Source: Salinarimonas sp.
GTDB lineage: Bacteria; Pseudomonadota; Alphaproteobacteria; Rhizobiales; Beijerinckiaceae
Reading direction: 5' to 3'
DNA: 64,000 nt
NCBI GenBank assembly: GCA_020832565.1
Contig: JAFIEI010000008.1
Span: forward strand, 23,583-87,582
The notes under the pieces were generated by a model, which saw only the letters and a list, made by a program, of their open reading frames with translations, did not search any database and was not told the DNA's origin. This document shows, in pieces, positions 1 to 8,995 of this stretch. The translations under genes and the position numbers were made by a program. How positions within the stretch are numbered: position 1 is the stretch's first letter; every line of letters starts with the position of its first letter.

Positions 1-1195
1 CGACCATGTAGGTGCGCAGGCGATCGAGATCGGCGAATTGCCGCTGGCCGGGCGTGTGATCCATCATGCTGACGATGCCGACGCGGTCATCGGGGGTAAA
101 TTCCGCGAGTTCGGCGACGAGCGTGTCCGAGCAGATCTCTGCGCGCAGATGCAGGTAGTGGCTGATGCGCAGCGCGTCGTTCGCGGCCATGTCGAGGATC
201 TCGTTGGCCATGCCGCGTGCATAGGGTTTGTAGCCGGCACGCACCCGCGGCGCCTTGTGCTCGGAGCCGATGCGAAGCGCGTCGAAGACGGTGGTGATGC
301 CCACGCCGGCGAGTTCTGCATCATGGGCGATGATCGCGTTCATATGCGGCCAGTCGACACCCGGGCGCGGGGTCATGTGGCGCTCGAGATTGTCGGTATG
401 CAGCTCGATCAGCCCGGGCGCGACGTGATCGCCCTCGCAATCGATCATGCCGGCGACCGCCGTGGTGCCGGGATCGATCGCCGCGATCTTTCCGTCGCGG
501 ATGACGAGGCTGCCGGTGACGACCTCCTCGGGCAGGATCAGGCGGGCATTGCCGAGAACGGTTTCTTGCGTGGGTTTTTGCACGGGGGATCTCCTGGTCG
601 CGCTCTTTTCGGCGCTGGTGCGGGTCGCGTTCGTGGTGATCGCGTCCAATACGGCGAGGAATTGCGCCACACCGGTATCGAGATCACCGTCATTTTCCAC
701 GATATGGGCGCCCGGAGGCGCCGTGAGCCGTCCGCGCGCGAGGCGCGCGGCGATCTCGACGGGTGTCTCGCGTCCACGGGCGGAGAGGCGCGCGGCGCGG
801 GTGTCGTCGCGCGCGATGATCATCACCACCGCGAGTTCCCGATCATGCGCCTGTGCCGCCGCCAGGGCCGCACGCGAGCCGTTGAAGATGACCGTCCGGC
901 CCGCCTCGCGGGCGGCGAGAGCCGCATGCGGTATCGCATAGGACAGGCCATGCGCGTGCCAGTGGAAGGCGAATTCGCCACCCGTCAGCCGCCGCTCGAA
1001 TTCGGCTGCGTCGACAGCCTCGTGATCCTCGCCGCCCGCATCGGCAGGACGCGTGATGACACGGCGGACCCGGGCCAGATCGGGGCGCGCTGCGAGAGCA
1101 GCACTGATCAGCGCATCCTTGCCGGCCCCGGAAGGTCCGACCACGGCGACGAGGCATCCATTGCCCGGATCACGATCATGCTTCGATGCAATCAT
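1..1195 (-). CDS. phnN-phnM: PhnN-PhnM in one continuous reading frame (partial at window edge)
   Basis: Two C-P lyase pathway enzymes share one frame with no stop between them. Residues 1 to about 185 are PhnN, ribose 1,5-bisphosphate phosphokinase, which makes PRPP; its P-loop GPSGAGKD is at residues 20-27. From residue 205 on is PhnM, the amidohydrolase that removes pyrophosphate from ribose 1-methylphosphonate 5-triphosphate; it has the metal-binding stretch ELHTDNLERH and the downstream MNAIIAHDAELAGVG segment. PhnM runs off the left edge after about 194 of its usual 380 residues. The ATG overlaps the phnL stop (ATGA), so the genes are translationally coupled. I read every codon from 1195 to 1 and found no stop. 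A GTG with its own ribosome site lies at the PhnN/PhnM junction, so PhnM may also be made separately. Family assignments are firm; whether the product is one polypeptide is open. Confidence 0.88.
   Translation of the reverse strand, partial: MIASKHDRDPGNGCLVAVVGPSGAGKDALISAALAARPDLARVRRVITRPADAGGEDHEAVDAAEFERRLTGGEFAFHWHAHGLSYAIPHAALAAREAGRTVIFNGSRAALAAAQAHDRELAVVMIIARDDTRAARLSARGRETPVEIAARLARGRLTAPPGAHIVENDGDLDTGVAQFLAVLDAITTNATRTSAEKSATRRSPVQKPTQETVLGNARLILPEEVVTGSLVIRDGKIAAIDPGTTAVAGMIDCEGDHVAPGLIELHTDNLERHMTPRPGVDWPHMNAIIAHDAELAGVGITTVFDALRIGSEHKAPRVRAGYKPYARGMANEILDMAANDALRISHYLHLRAEICSDTLVAELAEFTPDDRVGIVSMMDHTPGQRQFADLDRLRTYMV
581..595 (-). promoter_or_regulatory. Internal ribosome binding site and GTG start for PhnM
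   Basis: On the minus strand AGGAG (595-591) stands 7 bases before a GTG (583-581). That GTG begins the canonical PhnM N-terminus (VQKPTQETVLGNARL). It suggests independent initiation of PhnM even though the upstream phnN frame reads straight through it. Confidence 0.6.
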
Positions 1196-1863
1196 GGCGT
1201 AAAGGCTCCCACATCGATCTCCCGGTCGCAGACCCGCGCGCGGGCATCCGCATCGTGGAAGATCCCGAGGATCGCCGCGCCGCGGGCCTTCGCCTCGCTG
1301 ATCAGTTCGAGCACGGTCTCGCGATTGGTCGGGTCGAGGCTGGCCGTCGGCTCGTCGAGCAGGAGCGCGGGCCAGGGATGCACGAAGCCGCGTGCGATAT
1401 TGACGCGCTGCTGTTCGCCGCCGGAGAACGTGGCGGGAGCAAGCCTCCACAGGGTCTGCGGGATACGCAGGCGCGCAAGCAGCGCCCCGGCGCGTGCCTG
1501 CGCCGTCGCGGCATCCACGCCCAGCATTCGCAAGGGCTCTGCCGCCACCTCGATGGTGGGTACGCGCGGCACGGCGCGCAGAAACTGGCTGACATGGCCG
1601 AGGGTGTTCCGGCGCAGCGCGAGGATGGCGCGGGGGCGATCGGAATCGAGCACTTCGTCGCCGATGCGGATCGCGCCCGATTCGATGCGGTAATTGCCGT
1701 AGATCATCCGCATCAGGGTAGATTTCCCGGCCCCCGAGGCGCCCGTCAACGCGACGCATTCGCCCGGCTCCACGCGCATGCTCACGCCGCGCATCACGCC
1801 GATACGGGTGCCGCCCTGATTGTGCAGGGTGAAGGCTTTGGAGACGTTCTCGACGCTGATCAT
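1192..1863 (-). CDS. phnL: PhnL, ABC-type ATP-binding subunit of the C-P lyase system
   Basis: A 223-residue ABC ATPase. It has Walker A GASGAGKST (residues 41-49), signature FSGGEQQRVNIARG and Walker B LLLDEPTASLDP. With PhnGHIJ and PhnK, PhnL is needed in vivo for phosphonate degradation. Despite its ABC fold it works with the lyase core or the displaced-nucleobase reaction rather than as a transporter. Start ATG 1863 has AGGAG 8 bases upstream. It follows phnK by 10 bases and overlaps phnN by 4 bases, so it sits mid-operon. Confidence 0.95.
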   Translation of the reverse strand: MISVENVSKAFTLHNQGGTRIGVMRGVSMRVEPGECVALTGASGAGKSTLMRMIYGNYRIESGAIRIGDEVLDSDRPRAILALRRNTLGHVSQFLRAVPRVPTIEVAAEPLRMLGVDAATAQARAGALLARLRIPQTLWRLAPATFSGGEQQRVNIARGFVHPWPALLLDEPTASLDPTNRETVLELISEAKARGAAILGIFHDADARARVCDREIDVGAFTP

Positions 1864-1873
1864 GCACTGTCTC

Positions 1874-2647
1874 CTAAACCTGCAGAACCGAACTGACGAG
1901 CAATTGTGTGTAGGCGTGTTGCGGATCGTCGAGAACCTGGTCGGTCAATCCGCTCTCCACCACGTATCCGCCCTGCATCACCATCAGTCTGTCGGCGAGA
2001 AGCCGCACCACCGCGAGATCATGCGTCACGATCACAGCGGAGAGGCCGAGATCGCGCACCAGCCCGCGCAGCAGATCGAGCAGCCGCGCCTGGACGCTGA
2101 CATCGAGCCCGCCCGTCGGCTCGTCCATGAAGACGAGGCGGGGGCCGTTGACGAGGCTGCGCGCGATCTGCAGGCGCTGCTGCATACCGCCGGAAAAGTC
2201 GCGCGGGACGTCGTCGATGCGGTCTTGCGCGATCTCGACCCGCTCCAGCCAGTCGAGGGCTGCTGCACGGATATCGCCGAAATGGCGCTGCCCGCGCGCC
2301 ATCAGCGGTTCGCCCACATTGCCGCCGGCGCTGACGCCCATGCGCAGGCCGTCGCGCGGATTCTGATGCACATAGGCCCATTCCTCGCGCGCGAGCCGTC
2401 TGCGTCCGGCCTCCGAGAGGTTTGCCACCGCATGGGCATGGCCGCTGCGATCCCGGTAGAGGATCTGCCCGCCATCGCTCGCGAGATGCCCGGCGAGGCA
2501 GGAGAGCAGCGTCGATTTACCCGAACCGCTTTCGCCGACGATCCCCATCACCTCCCCCGGCCAAAGCGTGAAGGAGACCTCGGCGCAGCCGATGCGCCGG
2601 CCATAATGCTTGCGCAGACCATCGACTTCGAGAAGCGGCGCGCTCAT
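1874..2647 (-). CDS. phnK: PhnK, ABC-type ATP-binding subunit of C-P lyase
   Basis: A 257-residue ABC ATPase with Walker A GESGSGKST (residues 38-46), signature FSGGMQQRLQIARSL and Walker B FMDEPTGGLDV. In E. coli PhnK docks on the PhnJ face of the core complex. The frame is open further upstream, but the ATG at 2647 is chosen because it overlaps the phnJ stop as ATGA and begins the conserved MSAPLLEVDGLRKHYG N-terminus. It lies between phnJ and phnL in the usual order. Confidence 0.95.
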   Translation of the reverse strand: MSAPLLEVDGLRKHYGRRIGCAEVSFTLWPGEVMGIVGESGSGKSTLLSCLAGHLASDGGQILYRDRSGHAHAVANLSEAGRRRLAREEWAYVHQNPRDGLRMGVSAGGNVGEPLMARGQRHFGDIRAAALDWLERVEIAQDRIDDVPRDFSGGMQQRLQIARSLVNGPRLVFMDEPTGGLDVSVQARLLDLLRGLVRDLGLSAVIVTHDLAVVRLLADRLMVMQGGYVVESGLTDQVLDDPQHAYTQLLVSSVLQV

Positions 2648-3516
2648 TCGGGCATCTCCTCGAAAGGTGCCGCCATCTCCCCGCGATGGCCGGCGGCGCG
2701 ACGGTCGTTGCAATAATCGGTATCGGAGCAGACGAACATGCGCCCGCCCGCATCGTCGATGACCACCTCGTCGAGATAGCTGTCGCGCGCCCCGCACAGG
2801 GCGCAGGGGTGATCCGGCCGGGACGCCTTGAAGGGATAGTCCTCGAAATCGAGGCTCTCCACCCGCGTATAGGGCGGCAGGGCATAGATGCGCTGTTCGC
2901 GCCCGGCCCCGAAGAGCTGCAGGGCGGGACAGTCGTCGAGCTTGGGATTGTCGAATTTCGGGATCGGCGAGGGATCCATCACGTAGCGCCCCTCCACCCT
3001 GACCGGATAGGCGTAGGATTTGGCGATCTCGCCATGGCGGGCGATATCCTCGTAGAGGCGCACATGCATCAGGCCGTATTCCTCCAGCGCATGCATCTTG
3101 CGGGTCTCGGTCTCGCGCGGCTCCAGAAAACGCAGGGGCTCGGGAATCGGGACCTGGAAGACCAGGATCTGGTCCTCGCGCAGGGGCGCTTCCGGGATGC
3201 GGTGGCGGGTCTGGATGACGCTGGCATCGCGGGTGTGTTCCGTGGTGGCGATATCGGCGACGCGGGCGAAGAAGGCGCGGATCGACACGGCATTCGTCGT
3301 ATCATCCGCGCCCTGATCGATCACCTTGAGCGTGTCTTCGGGGACGAGGCAGGCGGCTGTCACCTGCACGCCGCCGGTGCCCCAGCCATAGGGCATCGGC
3401 ATCTCGCGCGAGGCGAACGGCACCTGGTAGCCGGGGATCGCCACCGCCTTGAGCAGGGCGCGGCGGATCATGCGCTTGGTCTGTTCGTCGAGATAGGCGA
3501 AGTTATAGCCGCTCAT
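2644..3516 (-). CDS. phnJ: PhnJ, radical-SAM carbon-phosphorus lyase
   Basis: The 290-residue catalytic subunit, which cleaves the C-P bond of 5-phosphoribosyl-1-methylphosphonate to release methane. The unusual Fe-S ligand set is complete: CALC (C238, C241) and FVCSDTDYC (C263, C269). These correspond to E. coli C241, C244, C266 and C272 with a constant offset of 3. Gly29 in AIPGYQVPF matches the glycyl-radical Gly32 of E. coli. The frame extends far upstream, but MSGYNFAYL at 3516 overlaps the phnI stop (ATGA) and is the family start. All catalytic residues are present, so the enzyme should be active. Confidence 0.97.
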   Translation of the reverse strand: MSGYNFAYLDEQTKRMIRRALLKAVAIPGYQVPFASREMPMPYGWGTGGVQVTAACLVPEDTLKVIDQGADDTTNAVSIRAFFARVADIATTEHTRDASVIQTRHRIPEAPLREDQILVFQVPIPEPLRFLEPRETETRKMHALEEYGLMHVRLYEDIARHGEIAKSYAYPVRVEGRYVMDPSPIPKFDNPKLDDCPALQLFGAGREQRIYALPPYTRVESLDFEDYPFKASRPDHPCALCGARDSYLDEVVIDDAGGRMFVCSDTDYCNDRRAAGHRGEMAAPFEEMPE

Positions 3517-4604
3517 GCGTCCGCTCCCAGATGTGCGAGCGCCTCGGAGCGCAGCTTGCGGATCAGTTCGAGCTCGGCCTGGAAATCCACGTAATGCGGC
3601 AGCTTGATATGCTCGAGAAAGCCGCTCGCCTGGATGTTGTCGGCATGGGCGAGGACGAATTCCTCGTCCTGGGCCGGCGCGCCGGTATTCTCCTCGCCCA
3701 GCTCCTTCCAGCGCAGAGCACGATCGACGAGCGCCATGGAGATCGCCTTGCGCTCGCCGCGCCCGAAGACGAGCCCGTAGCCGCGCGTGAACTGGGCGGG
3801 CTGCGTCTTCGAGCCGGTGAACTGGTTCACGCTCTCGCATTCGCTGACGACAATCTCGCCGATCTCGACGGCAAAGCCGAGTTCCGGAATCTCCATCTCG
3901 ACCGCGACCGTGCCGACGCGCAATTCGCCCACGAAGGGGTGGTTGCGCCCGTAGCCGCGCTGGGTCGAATAAGCCAGCGACAATAGGAAACCCTCATCGC
4001 CGCGGGCCAGCGCCTGCAGGCGCAGGGCGCGGCTCGCGGGAAGCGATAGCGGTGCGCGCGTGAGGTCCGGCGGGGTATCGACTTCGTCGTGTTCGGATTC
4101 GGCCTGGATGAGATCCTCGCGGGCGAGAATCTCGGTGACATGCGGCTTCGCGGCGTCGCGGGGCTCGCTCTGCGGCGCGGATGAGGGCGCCTCGCCCCCG
4201 GCCATCAGCGCGAAGTCCAGCAGCCGATGCGTATAGTCGAAGGTGGGGCCGAGCACCTGCCCGCCCGGTGCATCCTTGAAGATTGCGCTGATGCGCCGCT
4301 CGCAGGCCATCGCCCCGGTCGCAATCGGAATCGAGGCGCCGAAGCGGGGCAGGGTCGTGCGATAGGCCCGGATCAGGAAGATCGCCTCGATCGCGTCACC
4401 GCGCGCCTGCTTCAGGGCCAGCGCGGCGAGGTCGGGATCGTAGAGCGAGCCCTCCGCCATGACGCGATCGACGGCGAGCGTCATCTGCGTGCGGATCTGG
4501 TCGGTGCCGAGTTCCGGTATCGCCGGATCGCCGCGCCGCTCCTCGTCGAGCCAGCCATGCGCCGCCGCGATGGCCCGCTCGCCGCCCTTGACCGCCACAT
4601 ACAT
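3513..4604 (-). CDS. phnI: PhnI, C-P lyase core subunit (ribose triphosphonate synthesis)
   Basis: A 363-residue protein of normal PhnI length starting MYVAVKGGERAI, the conserved family N-terminus. PhnI catalyses displacement of adenine from ATP by phosphonate to give ribose 1-phosphonate 5-triphosphate, together with PhnG, PhnH and PhnL. Its start shares one base with the phnH stop (TGATG) and its stop overlaps phnJ by 4 bases, so it is tightly coupled on both sides. Confidence 0.96.
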   Translation of the reverse strand: MYVAVKGGERAIAAAHGWLDEERRGDPAIPELGTDQIRTQMTLAVDRVMAEGSLYDPDLAALALKQARGDAIEAIFLIRAYRTTLPRFGASIPIATGAMACERRISAIFKDAPGGQVLGPTFDYTHRLLDFALMAGGEAPSSAPQSEPRDAAKPHVTEILAREDLIQAESEHDEVDTPPDLTRAPLSLPASRALRLQALARGDEGFLLSLAYSTQRGYGRNHPFVGELRVGTVAVEMEIPELGFAVEIGEIVVSECESVNQFTGSKTQPAQFTRGYGLVFGRGERKAISMALVDRALRWKELGEENTGAPAQDEEFVLAHADNIQASGFLEHIKLPHYVDFQAELELIRKLRSEALAHLGADA

Positions 4605-5179
4605 CAGCGCGCCCCCACAATCGTCGTGCGCGGCAGAGCCGCAATCGCATCACCGCTGGTGAAGATGAAATCGAGCCCGCGCGGAAACAGACGCCTGTTC
4701 TCCCGGAACGGTGCGATCTCGGGGAGGGAGAGGTAGGCCTCGTCACGAATTCCGGGGCCGGTGAGCCGCGCGCCGGTGGCGGCAAGCGCCGGCATTTCGA
4801 CGATCAGCGTGGCGGCGTGGTCCGGATATTCGTCGCTGCCGAAGGGATAATCGATGATCGGGACAAGCGCTTCCCAGGGGCCGATCGCGAAGGCGGCCCG
4901 GCCGCGTGCCGCGACCGGCGCACCCGTGTGGAAGCGCAGGTAGTCGCGGATGATTGCGGTGTCGCAGGGCCCGGCGAGATGGACCGGCGTGGTGTCGTCG
5001 GCCAGCGTCAGCAACACGGCGGCTGCGGCCGGGGAAAGGCCGGGCGGCGGCCCGACTCCGGAAATCCGGGCAATCCGGCCCGGTCGTGCCATGGCCTGCA
5101 GCACCTCGCGAAACACGCGGGCCGAATCGATGGCGGGATTGGCAAAGCCGCCTGAGAGCGCTGCGGCATCCATGTTCAC
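4604..5179 (-). CDS. phnH: PhnH, C-P lyase core subunit
   Basis: A 191-residue PhnH. It contains the LLTLADDTTPVHLAG segment and a C-terminal PRGLDFIFTSGDAIAALPRTT motif typical of the family. It forms the core complex with PhnG, PhnI and PhnJ. Two starts are possible: GTG at 5179, whose GTGA overlaps the phnG stop, or ATG at 5173. The purine-rich GGGGGAG lies immediately before the GTG and about 5 bases before the ATG, so the ATG (189 residues) may be the true start. Confidence 0.94.
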   Translation of the reverse strand: MNMDAAALSGGFANPAIDSARVFREVLQAMARPGRIARISGVGPPPGLSPAAAAVLLTLADDTTPVHLAGPCDTAIIRDYLRFHTGAPVAARGRAAFAIGPWEALVPIIDYPFGSDEYPDHAATLIVEMPALAATGARLTGPGIRDEAYLSLPEIAPFRENRRLFPRGLDFIFTSGDAIAALPRTTIVGAR

Positions 5180-5643
5180 TCCCCCCGGACCATGGTGAAG
5201 AAATCGACCTGCGTGGCCGCGGCTCGCGATGCGCGCGCCGTGCGCGCTTCGGTTTCAATCGTAGCAAGCGGCGCCAATATCGCCTTGCGGGCATGGTCGG
5301 CGTGCGGGCCGGCCATCAGGGCATCGACGAGCGCGGCGATGCGCGCCTTCTCCCGGTCGCGGCCCTGCACATAGGCATGGCCGACCGCGCCGCAGGGCAG
5401 GCGCAGGGAGGCGCGGGTCACGGTCATCTCGCCGAGATTGAAAGCCTCGCCCACCGCCCCGGCGCGACCGCGCACCATGACGGTGCCGGTTTCGGGCTTG
5501 CGCAGCCAGGTGATGGCCGCTTCCTCCAGCCCCGCGCGGTTGCACGTAAAATCCCGCCAGAGCGCGGCGAGGGTCTCGGGCCGGCTACGCGCCAGCAGGC
5601 CCATCCAGTTCCGGCGCTGATTCGGATCGCCCTGATTGCTCAT
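5176..5643 (-). CDS. phnG: PhnG, C-P lyase core subunit
   Basis: The first gene of the operon, 155 residues, with the family N-terminus MSNQGDPNQRRNWMGLLARS and a conserved MVRGRAGAVGEAFNLGEMTVTR stretch (residues 74-95). PhnG pairs with PhnH and PhnI in the first step of phosphonate catabolism. Its promoter must lie in the 135-bp gap shared with divergent phnF. phnH follows with a 4-base overlap. Confidence 0.95.
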   Translation of the reverse strand: MSNQGDPNQRRNWMGLLARSRPETLAALWRDFTCNRAGLEEAAITWLRKPETGTVMVRGRAGAVGEAFNLGEMTVTRASLRLPCGAVGHAYVQGRDREKARIAALVDALMAGPHADHARKAILAPLATIETEARTARASRAAATQVDFFTMVRGE

Positions 5644-5693
5644 GCTGAACCCGCATACCGCGCCATGCGCGGATCCTCTTGTCGTTCGGGGTG

Positions 5694-5725
5694 CTCGACA
5701 ACTCGATAACTAGACAACTCGACAA
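5694..5725. promoter_or_regulatory. Candidate PhnF operator: repeated ACAACTCGA half-sites
   Basis: The gap between phnG and phnF contains ACAACTCGA twice (5698-5706 and 5714-5722), a 16-bp spacing on the same strand. They are embedded in partly palindromic CTCGACAAC/GTTGTCGAG-like sequence and flank a CTAG core. PhnF regulators are HutC-type GntR repressors that bind short repeats near their own divergent promoter. The location fits control of both genes. Binding itself is inferred. Confidence 0.5.
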
Positions 5726-5778
5726 GTATCACTCTCTATGCTCTTCCCGCAAGTGCCCAGATATGAAACTTTCACGAC

Positions 5779-6501
5779 ATGGATGAGACGGAGAATCGGA
5801 GCGCCCTGTGGGCCACCATTCGCGATGCGCTCGAGGCGGATCTCGCGGGCGGGCTCTATGCGCCCGGCGACAAGCTTCCCAGCGAGGCGCAGCTCGCCGC
5901 ACGCTTCTGCGTGAACCGGCACACGGTGCGCCGGGCGCTCGCGGCTCTGGCGGAGGCCGGGATCGTCCATGCGCGCCGGGGTGCAGGCGTCTTCGTCACG
6001 GCACGTCCGACGACCTACCGGATCGGGCGCCGGACCCGTTTCCACCAGAACCTGCATGAGGCGGGCCTGCATCCGGAGAAGCGGCATGTCAGGCTGGAGA
6101 CGCGGGCGGCGGATGCGCGCGAGGCCGGGGCGCTGGAGCTGACACCCGGTGCAGCGGTTCATGTCTGGGAGGGGGTGAGCGTCGCGGACGGAACGCCGAT
6201 CGCGCTGTTTCGCTCGGTCTTCTGCGCGACCCGCTTTCCTGCCCTGAAGGAGGCGCTGGAGGAGACGCATTCCGTGACTGCCGCGCTCGCGCGATGCGGC
6301 CTCGACGATTATACCCGCCGCGAGACCCGGTTCTCGGTCACCGTTGCCGACGCCATCAAGGCGCGGCATCTGCTGCTGCCGCCTGGTGCGCCGCTCCTGC
6401 GCACGGTCGCAGTGAATGTCGATGCGCAGGCCCGGCCCGTGGAATACGGGCGGACATGGTTCGCCGGCGAGCGCGTCGAGCTCGTGGTCGCGGATGAGTG
6501 A
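5779..6501 (+). CDS. phnF: PhnF, GntR/HutC-family regulator of phosphonate utilisation
   Basis: A 240-residue GntR regulator of the HutC subfamily. The N-terminal winged helix-turn-helix is residues 10-75, with the classic YAPGDKLPSEAQLAARFCVNRHTVRRALAAL. The C-terminal UTRA ligand domain covers about 90-238. It is transcribed away from phnGHIJKL, the standard position for the repressor of C-P lyase genes. Expected effectors are phosphonates or pathway intermediates. The start ATG at 5779 gives the family N-terminus; a GTG or ATG further upstream is not needed. Confidence 0.93.
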   Translation: MDETENRSALWATIRDALEADLAGGLYAPGDKLPSEAQLAARFCVNRHTVRRALAALAEAGIVHARRGAGVFVTARPTTYRIGRRTRFHQNLHEAGLHPEKRHVRLETRAADAREAGALELTPGAAVHVWEGVSVADGTPIALFRSVFCATRFPALKEALEETHSVTAALARCGLDDYTRRETRFSVTVADAIKARHLLLPPGAPLLRTVAVNVDAQARPVEYGRTWFAGERVELVVADE

Positions 6502-6594
6502 TCGCCTTGCGGCTCGAGCGCTTCAGCGCCGAGATTCCTTTTCGCTGCTGTCGTCCGTGGTACAGGGCGCGCCATCAGCGCCCCTCACCCCCGG

Positions 6595-6618
6595 CCCCTC
6601 TCCTCGGAGGGAGAGGGG
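6595..6618. terminator. GC-rich hairpin between convergent phnF and glcB
   Basis: CCCCTCTCC (6595-6603) pairs with GGAGAGGGG (6610-6618) around a 6-base loop. It resembles the dispersed extragenic palindromes of many GC-rich bacteria. It has no clear U-tract. It lies between the phnF and glcB stops, so it could end transcription from both sides. Confidence 0.55.
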
Positions 6619-6648
6619 AGCATAAACTGCATTATCCGCGTGCCCTCT

Positions 6649-8826
6649 TCACGCGCCCTTCGCTTCCAGCCGGCGCGCATGCAAGACGGGCTCGGTATAG
6701 CCGGAGGGCTGCACGCGGCCCTCGAAGACGAGGTCGCAGGCGGCCTTGAAGGCGGGGCCGTCGAAGCCGGGTGCCATGGGCGTATAGGCCGGATCGCCGG
6801 CATTCTGCTGATCGACCACCTTCGCCATGCGCTCCATCACCTCCATCACCTGGTCGCGGCTGACCACGCCGTGATGCAGCCAGTTGGCGAGGTGCTGGGA
6901 GGAGATGCGGCAGGTGGCGCGGTCCTCCATCAGGCCGACATCGTTGATATCGGGCACCTTGGAGCAGCCCACGCCCTGATCGACCCAGCGCACGACATAG
7001 CCCAGAATCCCCTGCGCGTTGTTCTCGATCTCGGCGCGCACCTCTTCATCGGACCAGTTGGGGCGGTCCGCCAGCGGAATGGTGAGGATGTCGTCGAGGC
7101 TCGCGCGTTCGCGGGTCGCGAGCTCGCCCTGGCGCGCCTTGACGTCGATCTGATGGTAATGCGTGGCATGCAGCACCGCGGCGGTGGGGGAGGGGACCCA
7201 GGCGCAATTAGCGCCGGCTTTCGGATGGCCGATCTTCTGCTCGAGCATCGCCGCCATCAGATCCGGCATCGCCCACATGCCCTTGCCGATCTGCGCGCGC
7301 CCGCGCAGGCCGCAGGCCAGCCCGATATCGACGTTCCAGTCCTCATAAGCCTTGATCCAGGCCTGGCCCTTCATATCCGCCTTGCGCACCATCGGCCCGG
7401 CTTCCATGGAGGTGTGGATCTCGTCGCCGGTGCGGTCGAGGAAGCCGGTATTGATGAAGCACACGCGCGCCTTCGCGGCCCGGATGCACTCCTTGAGATT
7501 GACGGTGGTGCGCCGCTCCTCGTCCATGATGCCGACCTTGAGCGTGTTCGCCGGCAGCCCGAGCACGCTCTCGACATGGCTGAAAATGGCGTCGGTGAAG
7601 GCGACCTCCTCGGGGCCGTGCATCTTCGGCTTGACGATATAGACCGAGCCCGCGCGCGAATTGCCGGGCCGGCCCGCATCGCGCTTCAGATCGTGAATCG
7701 CGATCATCCCCGTGATCATGGCGTCGAGCAGGCCTTCGGGGGCCTCGTTGCCGTCGCGGTCGAGGATGGCCGGATTGGTCATCAGATGCCCGACATTGCG
7801 CACCAGCATCAGCGAGCGGCCATGCAGGGTCAGGGCCGAGCCGTCCGGCGCGGTGTAGCTGCGATCCGGATTGAGGCGGCGGGTGAAGCTCTTGCCGCCC
7901 TTCGCCACCTCCTCGGTGAGATCGCCCTTCATCAGGCCGAGCCAGTTACGATAGGCCACGACCTTGTCCTGCGCATCGACGGCGGCGATGGAATCCTCGC
8001 AATCCATGATCGTCGAGACGGCGGCCTCCATCATCACATCCGCGATGCCGGCCGCGTCGGTCTTGCCGATGGCATGGCCGCGATCGATGACGATTTCCGC
8101 ATGCAGGCCGTTATGGCGCAGGAGCACGCCTGTCGGTGCGCCGGCATCACCCGCATGACCCGCAAATTGGGCGGGATCCTTCAACCCGGTGGTCGCGCCG
8201 TCGGCGAGCGCGACGGCGAGCGCGCCGCTCTCGATGCGATAGGCCTTGGCATCCGCATGCGAGCCGGCGGCCAGCGGGAAGCTGTCATCGAGGAATTTGC
8301 GCGCCCAGGCGATGACGCGGGCGCCGCGCGCCGGATCGTAGCCCGAACCCTGCGGCAGGTCGCCCATCGCATCGGTGCCGTAGAGCGCATCATAAAGCGA
8401 GCCCCAGCGCGCATTGGCGGCGTTGAGTGCATAGCGCGCATTCATCACCGGAACCACGAGCTGGGGGCCGGGAATATCGGCGATTTCCGGATCGACATTG
8501 CCCGTCTCGACCGCGAAATCTGGCCCTTCCGGCACGAGATAGCCGATCTCTGCGAGAAAAGCCTTGTAGGCGGCCAGATCGAAGGGCTTGCCGCGCCGCT
8601 CGCGGTGCCAGTCGTCGATCTGCTTTTGCAGCGCCGCGCGCTTTTCCAGAAGCGTGCGGTTGCGCGGGGCAAAATCGTGGATCAGGGCCGAGAGGCCGGT
8701 CCAGAACGCGTCCGGCGTCACGCCGGTGCCGGGCAGGGCCTCGTTCTCGATGAAGGCGTCGAGGGTCGTGTCGACGGCGAGGCCGTTGCGGTCGATCCTG
8801 TTGCCGGTGCTGGTCTGCGCGCTCAT
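6649..8826 (-). CDS. glcB: Malate synthase G
   Basis: A 725-residue cytosolic enzyme condensing glyoxylate with acetyl-CoA to malate, closing the glyoxylate shunt. The length matches the G isoform (about 723), not the shorter A form. Visible motifs include [16 protein letters not shown], the [18 protein letters not shown] stretch, [18 protein letters not shown] and [13 protein letters not shown]. The start is set at [12 protein letters not shown] (8826), which has GGGGAGAT upstream; the frame is open 13 codons further. No isocitrate lyase is in the window. Confidence 0.96.
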   Translation of the reverse strand: MSAQTSTGNRIDRNGLAVDTTLDAFIENEALPGTGVTPDAFWTGLSALIHDFAPRNRTLLEKRAALQKQIDDWHRERRGKPFDLAAYKAFLAEIGYLVPEGPDFAVETGNVDPEIADIPGPQLVVPVMNARYALNAANARWGSLYDALYGTDAMGDLPQGSGYDPARGARVIAWARKFLDDSFPLAAGSHADAKAYRIESGALAVALADGATTGLKDPAQFAGHAGDAGAPTGVLLRHNGLHAEIVIDRGHAIGKTDAAGIADVMMEAAVSTIMDCEDSIAAVDAQDKVVAYRNWLGLMKGDLTEEVAKGGKSFTRRLNPDRSYTAPDGSALTLHGRSLMLVRNVGHLMTNPAILDRDGNEAPEGLLDAMITGMIAIHDLKRDAGRPGNSRAGSVYIVKPKMHGPEEVAFTDAIFSHVESVLGLPANTLKVGIMDEERRTTVNLKECIRAAKARVCFINTGFLDRTGDEIHTSMEAGPMVRKADMKGQAWIKAYEDWNVDIGLACGLRGRAQIGKGMWAMPDLMAAMLEQKIGHPKAGANCAWVPSPTAAVLHATHYHQIDVKARQGELATRERASLDDILTIPLADRPNWSDEEVRAEIENNAQGILGYVVRWVDQGVGCSKVPDINDVGLMEDRATCRISSQHLANWLHHGVVSRDQVMEVMERMAKVVDQQNAGDPAYTPMAPGFDGPAFKAACDLVFEGRVQPSGYTEPVLHARRLEAKGA

Positions 8827-8995
8827 GGCGATCTCCCCGTGGAATTGCCGCCGTGACCGGGTCACGGCTGAATTTCCGAGAGGATAGCGCGTCGTACACC
8901 TGCCGCAATTTCAAAGATTGACTTTGATTTTTTCGAAATCAGAAAGAAAGCACGCCGGCCTTGTCAGAATCACTGCTGCGCGCCAGTTTCGAACC

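Noticed and set aside
38..1693. A 551-codon plus-strand open frame covering the phnL-phnN-phnM region
   Set aside because: It is the exact antisense of the phn genes; its openness follows from high GC and codon bias. No domain is visible.
6640..8856. A 738-codon plus-strand frame opposite malate synthase
   Set aside because: The composition (Ala/Gly/Arg/His-rich) is typical of antisense reading. glcB motifs on the other strand are unambiguous.
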